Shown here: positions 1 to 9,031 of the stretch, one piece after another | Position numbering within the stretch: the stretch's first letter is position 1 | Layout: the number at the start of each line of letters is the position of its first letter | Origin: Parietichytrium sp. I65-24A | Taxonomy: Eukaryota; Sar; Bigyra; Thraustochytrida; Thraustochytriidae | Assembly: GCA_012862575.1 (NCBI GenBank) | Contig: BLSF01000065.1 | Coordinates: 62,001 to 126,000 of the forward strand | Direction: 5' to 3' | Length of the DNA stretch: 64,000 nucleotides | Program-made: the position numbers and the translations under genes | The notes under the pieces: model-generated | Seen by the model: only the letters and a program-made list of their open reading frames with translations | What the model was told of the DNA's origin: nothing | Databases searched by the model: none

Positions 1-1120
1 CTGAAATTCCTTTAGCCCCACCAGATCGGAAGCATGATGCTGTTCCAGGAGCACTTTGAAGTCTGCAGGTGAAACTGTGTTGCCATTCAAGCTCACCCAT
101 TTTTTCACGAGCGGGACTATCTCCCTTGCGAGAGCTTTCCTGCTTGACCTGAGCTGTGCCTCTTTCTTACTGAGTCGCAATTTGCTAGCGTTGTACTTTG
201 CGAGCATGTTAGAGAGCTCATGCTTCTCGTCTTGAATTTGCTTTTGCTCTTCGGCAAGTTTCTGCGCCCGTAATGCCAACCCATTGTCTACTGAGAAGGT
301 CGTTTTCTCTTTTGGTCTTTTACGTGGTGTAGAAGACGAAGACTTTGGAGCGCCCTTCTTTAGCCAGCTTGGAGGGAGCGTGGAGTCTTGCAAATGAATT
401 CCGGCCTCATCATGCGCTTCTACCATATGCAATTGCTCCTTTTCGAAGCTTTTAGACTTGTTCCCACCACTGCTCTCTGTCGATGCCACGTTGTTGGGTT
501 TTCCTGCATTACCTGCGCTGGATTGTTTATTCTTCTTCGCCTTCGGGGTAACTGCAGCAGAGTTGATTTTCGGTTCAGGCAGAGCCTCCAAGGGACTACT
601 GCCCCTAACTTTCTTCTTGTCCCCTTTTACAGTTCCAGGCGAAAAGTAGCGCTGGTATGACTGAGGAAGAGGTTCTGGGCAAGCATTGTTCCAGTCAAAA
701 ATTGTTTCGAGCGCATTGATGAGCCTTCCATGCGGCCGGAATAAATCGCCAAGCTCAGCGTTGCAAAGGTTGGCGAGTATCTCGTGCGCGACCTCTCCGA
801 GTTCACGATTTGTAGCATAAGCAGCCTTTCCTTTCAGAACGCCTCCCACGCACCCGAGTGCCTCACTGATCCACCGCTCACCCGGCGGAAACATCGTGAC
901 TAGATCCGCAAACGCGCCTGAGTGATTTTGCAAAGTCAGGAAATGAGCAACGCCAAATCTGGGCTCGGTTTCAAGAGTGTCTTCGCTAATGCAGCCCAAG
1001 TCGCAAGCCATTGCAACGGTGCAATTGTTGCCCACTCTCAACGCGTCTGGTCGAAGACTTTTGTGCAAAAGGAAAAAATTGCCTTCCTCGAAATCGGCGA
1101 CGTTCCTCCAACCACCCTTT
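1..1120 (-). CDS. Probable C-terminal exon of the nuclease-helicase gene (runs off left edge)
   Basis: On the minus strand one frame has no stop from about 1131 to base 1. It encodes a protein-like sequence beginning KGGWRNVADFEEGNFF, with a well-mixed first half (for example FGVAHFLTLQNHSGAFADL and HEILANLCNAELGDLF). A Lys/Ser-rich linker and a charged helical stretch (RAQKLAEEQKQIQDEKHELS) follow. There is no initiator Met at its start, and it begins just after a pyrimidine-rich stretch ending in CTAG at about 1121-1130, which looks like a splice acceptor. The upstream helicase frame stops at 1038 inside the same stretch. I infer that a short intron in the 1120-1300 region joins the two; a phase-2 donor such as GTGTGT near 1293 would fit. 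I recognise no domain here. The end lies outside the window. Confidence 0.5.
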
Positions 1121-4100
1121 CTAGAAAAGAATCAAAGCTGAAAGAACTTTCGTCCAACGTGCTCAGTTCTTCGTCGCCACTTGCGTCTGACTCTCCGTCA
1201 TCCTCGTGGAAAACACGAATATGGGATGGAACATTCACCTTAGCTGCGCCGCACACTTTGGGGAACATATCTTTCGGGAGCTCAAGGACACACTTTTCCA
1301 CTATCTCTGAAGTTGCCTTGGATGGGGCACAATACTCAATGCGGCCTGATCGCCGTCTTTGTGAGGCGAGACCTACCACACCGTTGGGTAAAGTCAACAT
1401 TTCCCCGGCCCTCTCGTTTTCAATTATAATGTTGACCAACGCAGCCTTTCCATCTGTTTTAGGTTGAGAAGGGTCAACAGGCACCTGCAACGCTCTCCCG
1501 AGGTTGTCTTCGCTCAACTTCCAACCACGGCACTTCACCCCTAAAAGAGTCTTGTTCTTGCAAAAAGTCATGAAAACCTCGCACCAGGTTGCGCATGTCA
1601 CCTGCAACCAAAATTGAACATCTGGTCCCACGCCGGACGGCACTCGGAGCGCCACGTATTCGTCCTCACAATAGTCAAATCTTAATTGGCGAAAGAATCG
1701 CTGGCGTGCTACGCAAGATATCAACGCGGTATTGCTGGAAAGCAAAAGTACAGAACCGTGCGTCTTGCTCATCGAATTCCAGACAGCTGAAAATTTGCGT
1801 GTAGTTCTTGGATCGTCGTCGATCTCTTTAGGGCAATGGTCTGGGTTGTAAACTAGAATGGCCGCTGGCCGCTTAGCTTTTGGGACCGTGTGAGGTTGGG
1901 GTGTTTGCGATACACTCTGTAAACCAGCTTGAGGAGGCGGCAAGCTTTCTGATTGATTGTCATCTAATTGCCCACTGGTCTGTTTGGAGCCACTGTTCTT
2001 TTTGTTTTTTCTCTTTTTCTTCACCTGAGTTGGAACCAAGCCTGCCTTATGATGGTTAGCTGGCGCACCACCAGGCACTGCTTCCTTTTCGGAATGTTCC
2101 ATTAAGCCTTTCTCGGCCGCTAATGCGATTGCACCAAGGACCTGTTCTGGGGAAGAAAGCAGTCGCGCAAAGCGCCGGACAAGCTCTTCTTCATCCCATG
2201 ACGCGACGAGCTTGCCTTGTTGCGTTGGCAGCTTGAGGGCAAATGTCTCAAAGTACTTGAACGTAGACTCCTCACGGACGTAATAATACTTGGAAGAAGG
2301 ATCAAATATATTCTGCAGCGCTCGAAGATCGGCGGCCTTGACCTGAATCACAGAGTAAAACTTGTCCGGATTTTCGACTGAGATGCCACCGATACCATGG
2401 CCGTATCCAGAAAGATTATGGTCTGCAAGTCGCGCCTGCGTGACAAAAGGCTTTGTCACTATCGGATGACACCTGTCCAACAAGAAGATCAAAAACAAGA
2501 CCCTATTGAACCGCCGAGGATCTTGGAGCAGAACATCTGGTCGTGGCAATGAAAACCTTGCTTCTGAGACGCGGAGATGAGTACAGACTTCCCTAAGAAG
2601 GTAATTATAGGTTGTCTCGAGCTGTCTCATCTCATGGCGTTTGACCTGTTTTTGATGCAGAAAGAAACTGCGGCCACCATCTTGGGAATGCTTCCACACT
2701 GAAAGTAAACGGAGAAGTGCAAGAGGTGAAGAGTGCGCCCCGCCATCCAGCTCCATCTCAGTAGCTTTGGATTTAACAGCTGTCTGGTTGTACTCATCAG
2801 GGGTCATTCTGAAATAGTTCGGATTGCGCAGTGGCGATTTCTCCATCGAAAATACCGCAGCGAGCCCAATTGCTTCTGGCAAGCAATCCATTGCAGCGCC
2901 TTGAACGAGCATGATGGAAAGGGTCACGTCTGTTGACATTGACGCAACGAAATCGCCAAGCGAAGTCAAAGTGCTTCTCTCGTCTTGTTCAGATGTGAGA
3001 ACACCAGCCCGAGCTAAGCTTTTAATCGTTAAGACAGACTCCTCTTCACTTGGCGCGTCCATGAGCCCCGCAAGCCAGGGAATGACAGGACCTTCTTTGA
3101 AGATATTTTTCGCCATGATCATGAGGTCCTCTAAGGAGGTATCTTTTATTTCAGGCGCGTCATACTTTCGCATCTTGGAAAAGATTTCTTTCGTGTACAA
3201 TCGAATGACCGTCCCTTCCCTGACCCGCCCAGTTCGTCCAGCTCTTTGAATTGCGCTTGCTTGGCTGATCCAATCTTCAATTAGGCCATTGGTGCGGGTT
3301 TTGACGTCGTAAGTGCTTCTCTTGTGGGAGCCAAAGCAAATGACGACGTCCAGATCTGGGAGCGTGATTGAGGACTCTGCCATGTTTGTCGCCAATATCA
3401 CCTTAAGTCGACCATCATTATGCTCTTTCCAAGCCTCGTGCTGCTCTTCGACCGAAAGCGAACTGTGCATGACCACAAGCCGGATTTCTTTATCGTAGAC
3501 CTGAAATTCTTCGTACAACGCTTCAATGTCGGCTATACCCGAGAGGAAGATTAGTATGGCTCGCGTGCTCCCTCTGTAGGAACGCACAAGTGGCACACAT
3601 ATAGCGCGCTGAGCCAAGCGAAGGTTCACACTAGGTCTTGTCGAGCAGGAGGACGTGCTCAGTTCTTTTAGCAGCTTGTCTTTCAAGGACTGGAAGTTTG
3701 CAATCGCTCGCGGCGTCTGAATCTGAGGTGCAAAGATCTCGCTGTACCCGAACCTTTTCGCACCGATAAACAGCGGTTCGGATCTCACGTTGAAATACTC
3801 CTTGTAGAGCTCGGACTGTAGCGTAGCACTCATGAGAATCACCTTAATGTATGGATTCGTCTCGAGAAGCTCCTTTACAAGCCGACACAGAACATCCATG
3901 TCCAATGACCGCTCATGGATCTCGTCCAGCACAATAAAGTCATGGTCGTCAAAAAATTTTGGGTTTCCTGCCATGAGGCGAACCATATAGCCTGTTGTGA
4001 CAAACCTGATCATGCACTTCTTTACATTCTCCTCCCGAACACCATGTCCAAGACGAAGTCCAACTATGTCTCCATCCTTCCCAAGTGCTTTGCGTGTTCT

Positions 4101-5897
4101 GTCAAACAATGTCTTGGCTGCGATTCTGCGTGGCTGGCAGATCATCATCTTTGCTTGGTCAAATCTTTCTGACAAGATCAGAGGAACTCGAGATGATTTC
4201 CCCGCTCCAGTTTCCGCGGTGAGGATCGTGACCCTATTTCTCAAAACGGAGAGAAAAATTTCATCGGCATGGTCATCCACAGGGAGGTGTTCTGGTGCAG
4301 CGGTCTGCTCAGCGTCAGAATAGTCTGCATCGGAGCGAGGCGCCCCTTGAGCCTTGGCTTTGGATCCCTGCTGCGGCTCTTTTTTCTTATCGGCAGAACT
4401 GGGCGGATCTCTTGACCAAGCTGGTTTAAGCGCTGGAGCAGAAGAAAACCAACCGGGTTGAAATAACGTAGAAGGGAGCACCGGGAGACCAAGATACGTT
4501 CGCAATACTTTTTTGCACAGCATCTGAACAACATATGCCTCTTTGTATTCTGACCAGAACGATCTGGGACCTTCGCCCGGGGGAGGAAACACATCAGGGT
4601 AGCTCGTTTCGGCGCAACTGGTGATGGTGCACTTTAGAATTTCCCCGAGCAGAAACGGAATATATTCAGCCGCCACAACTTCTCGAATCTCGATAGGCAT
4701 CTCGGATTCTACTATATCATTTTCAATCTCGAGAAGCTCGCTCATTGGATCAACATCCGAATCTCGGTCGGGCAATTTACTCCTCAATGACAATGGGAGT
4801 CCTTCGTACTTAAAGTACGGAGGAACCTCCGCAATTCGATTCTCGTAGAATTTTTTCACGTAGAGTTCCGGACTATCACTGTCATTTTCATTGTCCTCGA
4901 CTAGTGTCTCCTGATAAGTGTGTGCGACTGTCTGCCAAGACGATAGTATACTGTCAATCTCTTTGAAAGTGAGATGATGCTTTGGGGTAAAATCGGTCCC
5001 AAGAGCCAATGCAAAAGAAATCAAGCTCTGCTCATCGGGCAAACCAAGCTCACTGGCGAGAGCTGACGCAGAGTACACTGCTCCAAAGCACGACTCCAGA
5101 TCAAGAGAGTTGATAGGAACAAAGCGGATATTCTGCATGATGTAAAAGTCGGAATCGTTTGAGCAAACGAAGCTTTTTGATAGTCCTTCCGTGATGGACT
5201 CGGCACACAAATTGCCCAACGCGATATCCGCTTCTCCATCCGCTTGTACAATCTCTACTTGAGCGCTCCGTAGTTGGGCCAATACTCCGTAAATAGCGTC
5301 AAATAAAAGTGGAGGCACTGGCAGCGTATCCTTGGCAGAGAAAAGTACGTCGAGAAATTCGGTTCTCTCCTCATCCCTTTCTTGGACGACGATCGGTACG
5401 CGCTTAAATATCCCAGCACCGGCCTGTATGCGCTCACTTAACCCAGCACCGTCCGGTGGCCCGGTCCAGAAACTGCTCATTGGCTTCAAGCCTGAAACGT
5501 CCAACTCATTATCTGGTTCCTGAAGGATCTCCTCCTCGTTGACTGGCTTTTGTTTTGCAGGGCTCTTGTGCAAGACTTGCTGAAATTCAGCAAATTGCTC
5601 CGCTCTTTGAGCTTTTCTCCTCTCACTCTCTGCGTCTTTGAAGTGCGAGTCCGGCTTTCCGTCCACTACGAACACCAAGCTCATGTCCTTCTCGAGCAGC
5701 TTTTCAACAGCCTCTCGGCATGCCTTCTCAATCTTCGCATAATCCCCTCCATACTCACGGAGAGCTTCGCTGCCCAGACTGTCCAGAATGTAAAACGCCC
5801 ACGAGCTCCCATCAATGAACAGTTTCCCGCCCGAGAGATCCTCCAAGTCCGCAATGACTCGCGCTTTAAGGTACGACGACAGTCCGTGGACTCCCAT
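1038..5897 (-). CDS. FEN1/XPG-like nuclease fused to a DEAH-box helicase
   Basis: The frame encodes 1619 aa and starts at ATG 5897 (MGVHGLSSYLK, the usual XPG N-terminus). Residues 1-110 are an XPG-N-like domain with acidic residues at D29 (LFIDGS) and D79 (VVDGK). Around 215-305 lies an XPG-I-like domain with DGEADIALG, SNDSDFYIM and GTDFT, so the full set of metal-binding acids of the FEN1/Asteroid family appears present. From about 545 there is a DEAH/RHA helicase core: AETGAGKSS (Walker A, ~562), DEIHERS (~657), SAT, and QRAGRTGR (~886), followed by an HA2-type region. A basic Lys-rich linker and an unrecognised C-terminal region follow. The protein probably unwinds and cleaves structured RNA or DNA; the substrate is unknown. 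The stop at 1038 is probably not the true end, because an intron likely leads into the frame at 1-1120. The domain calls are firm; the fusion rests on one unbroken frame. Confidence 0.9.
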   Translation of the reverse strand: MGVHGLSSYLKARVIADLEDLSGGKLFIDGSSWAFYILDSLGSEALREYGGDYAKIEKACREAVEKLLEKDMSLVFVVDGKPDSHFKDAESERRKAQRAEQFAEFQQVLHKSPAKQKPVNEEEILQEPDNELDVSGLKPMSSFWTGPPDGAGLSERIQAGAGIFKRVPIVVQERDEERTEFLDVLFSAKDTLPVPPLLFDAIYGVLAQLRSAQVEIVQADGEADIALGNLCAESITEGLSKSFVCSNDSDFYIMQNIRFVPINSLDLESCFGAVYSASALASELGLPDEQSLISFALALGTDFTPKHHLTFKEIDSILSSWQTVAHTYQETLVEDNENDSDSPELYVKKFYENRIAEVPPYFKYEGLPLSLRSKLPDRDSDVDPMSELLEIENDIVESEMPIEIREVVAAEYIPFLLGEILKCTITSCAETSYPDVFPPPGEGPRSFWSEYKEAYVVQMLCKKVLRTYLGLPVLPSTLFQPGWFSSAPALKPAWSRDPPSSADKKKEPQQGSKAKAQGAPRSDADYSDAEQTAAPEHLPVDDHADEIFLSVLRNRVTILTAETGAGKSSRVPLILSERFDQAKMMICQPRRIAAKTLFDRTRKALGKDGDIVGLRLGHGVREENVKKCMIRFVTTGYMVRLMAGNPKFFDDHDFIVLDEIHERSLDMDVLCRLVKELLETNPYIKVILMSATLQSELYKEYFNVRSEPLFIGAKRFGYSEIFAPQIQTPRAIANFQSLKDKLLKELSTSSCSTRPSVNLRLAQRAICVPLVRSYRGSTRAILIFLSGIADIEALYEEFQVYDKEIRLVVMHSSLSVEEQHEAWKEHNDGRLKVILATNMAESSITLPDLDVVICFGSHKRSTYDVKTRTNGLIEDWISQASAIQRAGRTGRVREGTVIRLYTKEIFSKMRKYDAPEIKDTSLEDLMIMAKNIFKEGPVIPWLAGLMDAPSEEESVLTIKSLARAGVLTSEQDERSTLTSLGDFVASMSTDVTLSIMLVQGAAMDCLPEAIGLAAVFSMEKSPLRNPNYFRMTPDEYNQTAVKSKATEMELDGGAHSSPLALLRLLSVWKHSQDGGRSFFLHQKQVKRHEMRQLETTYNYLLREVCTHLRVSEARFSLPRPDVLLQDPRRFNRVLFLIFLLDRCHPIVTKPFVTQARLADHNLSGYGHGIGGISVENPDKFYSVIQVKAADLRALQNIFDPSSKYYYVREESTFKYFETFALKLPTQQGKLVASWDEEELVRRFARLLSSPEQVLGAIALAAEKGLMEHSEKEAVPGGAPANHHKAGLVPTQVKKKRKNKKNSGSKQTSGQLDDNQSESLPPPQAGLQSVSQTPQPHTVPKAKRPAAILVYNPDHCPKEIDDDPRTTRKFSAVWNSMSKTHGSVLLLSSNTALISCVARQRFFRQLRFDYCEDEYVALRVPSGVGPDVQFWLQVTCATWCEVFMTFCKNKTLLGVKCRGWKLSEDNLGRALQVPVDPSQPKTDGKAALVNIIIENERAGEMLTLPNGVVGLASQRRRSGRIEYCAPSKATSEIVEKCVLELPKDMFPKVCGAAKVNVPSHIRVFHEDDGESDASGDEELSTLDESSFSFDSFLERVVGGTSPISRKAIFSFCTKVFDQTR

Positions 5898-5998
5898 CTT
5901 GTTCTCACAGCAACTTTCTCACACTCCCACGCTCCACTTGCGAAATCCCGCTCAAGATTTCGCTCGCTCGCTCGTACCCGAATCTGCGCGATACTTTT

Positions 5999-6040
5999 GT
6001 CGCACTTTTCCTCTGTCGCACTTTTCCGCTGTCGCACTTT
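5999..6040 (-). promoter_or_regulatory. Three tandem GTGCGAC boxes upstream of the helicase gene
   Basis: GTCGCACTTT(T) occurs at 5999, 6015 and 6031, exactly 16 bp apart and about 100-140 bp before the helicase ATG. Read on the coding strand it is AAAAGTGCGAC. The same core (AAAAGTGCGA), also in tandem and in the same orientation relative to the gene, precedes the gene at 46299. Spacing, repetition and position suggest a transcription-factor binding array; this is inference. Confidence 0.45.
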
Positions 6041-6762
6041 ACCAGAGGGACACCTCTCACTCTCCTCACTCTCATCTCGGTGGCTCTGTGCGACGAACAA
6101 AGAGAACAACGCCTCATGCTAGCTGCTCCTACCACCTCCCTTAGCCGCATCTCGTTCCAAGAACGAAGAACCGGGTAGGGTGGACTAACGGCGAGTGTAA
6201 GTGGAATTCGGAATTTGGATTGTTTCAATAAGTGCTTTTGGTACATCTCACTCGTAGGCTTCCTATAGGAGAGGCCTATACACGCTTGTTTTGGTTTTGC
6301 ACATGTGAGAGCTCGGGTGCTAGTAGCTTGTAGCAAGTGTACTCTGTTGCGAGCACACTCAACTCAGTAGGAAAGGTGAGGCAGCGACTAATGCCTCCAC
6401 TGAGTTGTCGTTCACTTCCCATACGAAACTCTCTATAGCTACTCTATAGAATAGTAGAGGCTAGCACGTGTATGTCTCGCGATCGCAAATTGCTGGTTAG
6501 GAGATCGCTATATGACTATTACATGTGTACCAATGTTCACCGATCACGAAACTTTTACCCAAAACAATAGAAACCTCACCTCCGCTAAGTGAAACTCTAT
6601 CTGATTTAGCTAGAGTATATTATAATAATATCGAAAGTTGGACTAGGCCTTTGAATCTTGTAAAAAGGTATAAAAGCGTTCCGCACTCAAACTGACACTT
6701 GCCCCATACAAATGTATTGGAAAAGTGCTCGTTTCAGTCGATCTTGCGACCTACGTTGTGCG

Positions 6763-6863
6763 CGAGGTATTGCTCCAATTTGATACAAGATGGTGCGCAG
6801 GCTTTCCTTAAAGTGTATGAGAAGCCTGTGCACCATCTTGTATCAGATTAGAGCAATACCTCG
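6763..6863. repeat. Long near-perfect inverted repeat (42-nt arms, 17-nt loop)
   Basis: Arm 6763-6804 (starting CGAGGTATTGCTCC) is the reverse complement of 6822-6863 (ending GAGCAATACCTCG) apart from three positions. Two of those would be G-U wobbles and one an A-C mismatch in RNA. The loop is 6805-6821. Arms of this length do not arise by chance. It could be a small-RNA precursor, a residual inverted-repeat element, or an extruding cruciform. I see no target-site duplication beside it. Confidence 0.8.
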
Positions 6864-8618
6864 AAAGCTGAAGAGGCTGAAAGATGACACTCAGCAAGGT
6901 CCAAAAGTCCAAAATCAAACAAGATGAGGCATAGCTTGAAGAAGCTTACGGAATTATAATCATAGTTAGACCTTATAGTACAACGGGTACTGAGCAAAAA
7001 CATCTCTGTCAAAACCTCGCTGGTGCCAACGCCAGGGCGGGCGATCGCACACGATCTTGTTGGACGTATTAGCGAACCAGAGTAGAGGAGACATAGAACT
7101 GCGATAGTTTGTAGTGGATGAGCTCTTATCCCCCCCCAAGCCCCCCTTCAGATCTCGATTGTGGTAACGAATTTGCTGTTCGAAGCATAGAAGCTCCGGA
7201 GATTAGCGTATCTTGTGGCTCGGGTTGTAGCTCTCGTTTCCCCCCTTTTCCTAGAGCGGCTGGTATGTACCCAGTATCGCTCCGTACGCTGTCACCATTT
7301 TCACGTGAACGAGTCAATCGCATGAGCAAAGAGAGAAGGCCTGTTTGATTGAAGCACCCAACCACGATGAGAACAATGCCACGAGAGTCTGAAATTTGAA
7401 ATTATTTGAAAAGAGTGAAGGGCGCAGAAAACCAGATCTGTCAATCAGTCCCTTGCAAAATCGATTGACACTATCACACCAAAGGCCAACTGCTCTTAAG
7501 ATATTCGAAAAGCATTAACGTTAGCTAGTCAAAACGATAGCACACACGTACTCCGAAACGTTAGTCGGCAGCGCTGGTATGGACTTCGCCAAAGCCGCAT
7601 TGACATAGTAGGATTTAGGTCATACTCTAAGGAAGCCTTTCCTTAGTACAGTCGCTCTACCCACTCCCATGTCTTTAGGTGTTACTCTAATAAAATCACT
7701 ACTATCCTTCACGCACTCTCTCACCCACTTTGCTCTTCCTCTCTGTCTCTCCCCTCCCCTGTCTCGCGCCGTCCCTCCCACGTAGGAGTATCTACTAAAG
7801 TCTATCCTTTCTGTGTGTGCACAGGTGACTTTGGTGCTACCGACTGATAGTCACGAATAGTAGAAGGTACCTCGCCCTCCTCCCATGATGTACCAGCGCT
7901 AGTGAGCTCCTACCGAGGGTCTAGGTGTTCTTAAGATCTCCCACCGCGGTCGTAGCAGCGACCGGGCTAACATCAGTCAACATTCAACCTAGCACTCCAC
8001 GATTTTCTCACACGGGAGGGAGCTTTCGAACAAAGTGAGAATCGATTCTTCCAATTTCAGAGATACACACACTCTCGTGTACACTCACTACACACACACG
8101 ATAAGCCTACGACCCCTAGACGGCGCCGCGCTGCCCTAATGCCAGCTACGGTCGCAAGTTAGGCCTCTGCTACCGTTTTATAAGAGTCGCAATGAGATGA
8201 ATTATGGACGTGAGAGCGGCTCGTGCTGTGCCCAAAAAGAGCTGGCGGGACCTAGGCCCTGAGCCTACCGCTCGCTAGCGCCCTGGCATAAGAGTGTGCG
8301 ACTGATACGGAATTTGGTAGACAGGGGTACAGCAAAGTGGATCACACCTCTCAGTAGAGCCCAGTAGGACCCAACACACTCGCCACGCTGGGTCATATAA
8401 ACAGCTATACGAAAAGTCTAGTACGCACCTAGCGATTCCGTAGGAGTGCATGGAAAGAGCGGGTAGGGGTTGATTACCGAATCCATCTAACAACGGCGAG
8501 TAAGGAGTCCATCGAAAGCGCTATGCAAGAGTAGTTTGGTCGTAGTCAGTTTCCCCCTCTGTCCTGCACCGCGTCCTAGCCGCTCTCCCTAGCAAAACTA
8601 GGCGCTGTAGTAAGCGTA

Positions 8619-8704
8619 TTCACTCACTCGCTCAGTCATCTCACTCACTCACTCACTCACTTCACTCACTCACTCACTCACTCACTTCACTCACTCACTC
8701 ACTC
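8619..8704. repeat. (CACT)n tandem repeat
   Basis: CACT tetranucleotides run in several blocks broken by regularly placed extra T residues, 330-410 bp before the WW-MyTH4-FERM start codon. The same motif in the same coding-strand orientation precedes the thioesterase-like gene at 33690-33725. Confidence 0.9.
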
Positions 8705-8874
8705 TGTCATCTCATTCATTAATCTCATTCAACATCAGTAGTCTCATTGTTCAATGTGTTCAATGAACATGCACTGATTACTGCTTGAGCAAGCACGCAC
8801 TGTCCAAGTCACTCAACAGCGATACGAGCGCAGACAAAGCCAACAGCGAAGAGCCAAAGGGCCAGTGCAGCTGT

Positions 8875-8943
8875 GCGTTGCGTTGCATTGCGTTGCATTG
8901 CGTTGATTGCATTGCATTGCGTTGCATTGCGTTGCGTTGCGTT
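8875..8943. repeat. Pentanucleotide repeat (TTGCG/TTGCA)n
   Basis: About thirteen units of GCGTT or GCATT alternate irregularly, with one TTGATTG interruption. It lies about 90-160 bp before ATG 9032, so it is probably in the promoter or 5' leader of that gene. Confidence 0.9.
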
Positions 8944-9031
8944 TGGTGGTGCATAGTTTGAGGGCAGGAGTTGCAGCTGAGTTGGTTGTGTGTTGTCTGG
9001 TTAGCGTGTTTGAGTGCCGGCCGAGTGAATC

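Larger units (their letters stand above)
5898..9031. other. Divergent intergenic spacer, 3.1 kb
   Basis: This spacer lies between the helicase gene (minus) and the WW-MyTH4-FERM gene (plus) and probably holds both promoters. Its frames are short and broken and I find no protein homology. The recognisable contents are three 16-bp-spaced copies of a GTCGCACTTTT motif near the helicase start, a long hairpin at 6763-6863, a CACT repeat at 8619-8704 and a pentanucleotide repeat at 8875-8943. I see nothing else that I can name between about 6900 and 8600. Confidence 0.7.

Noticed and set aside
6763-6863. DNA transposon with terminal inverted repeats
   Set aside because: Arms are separated by only 17 nt, no transposase and no target-site duplication.
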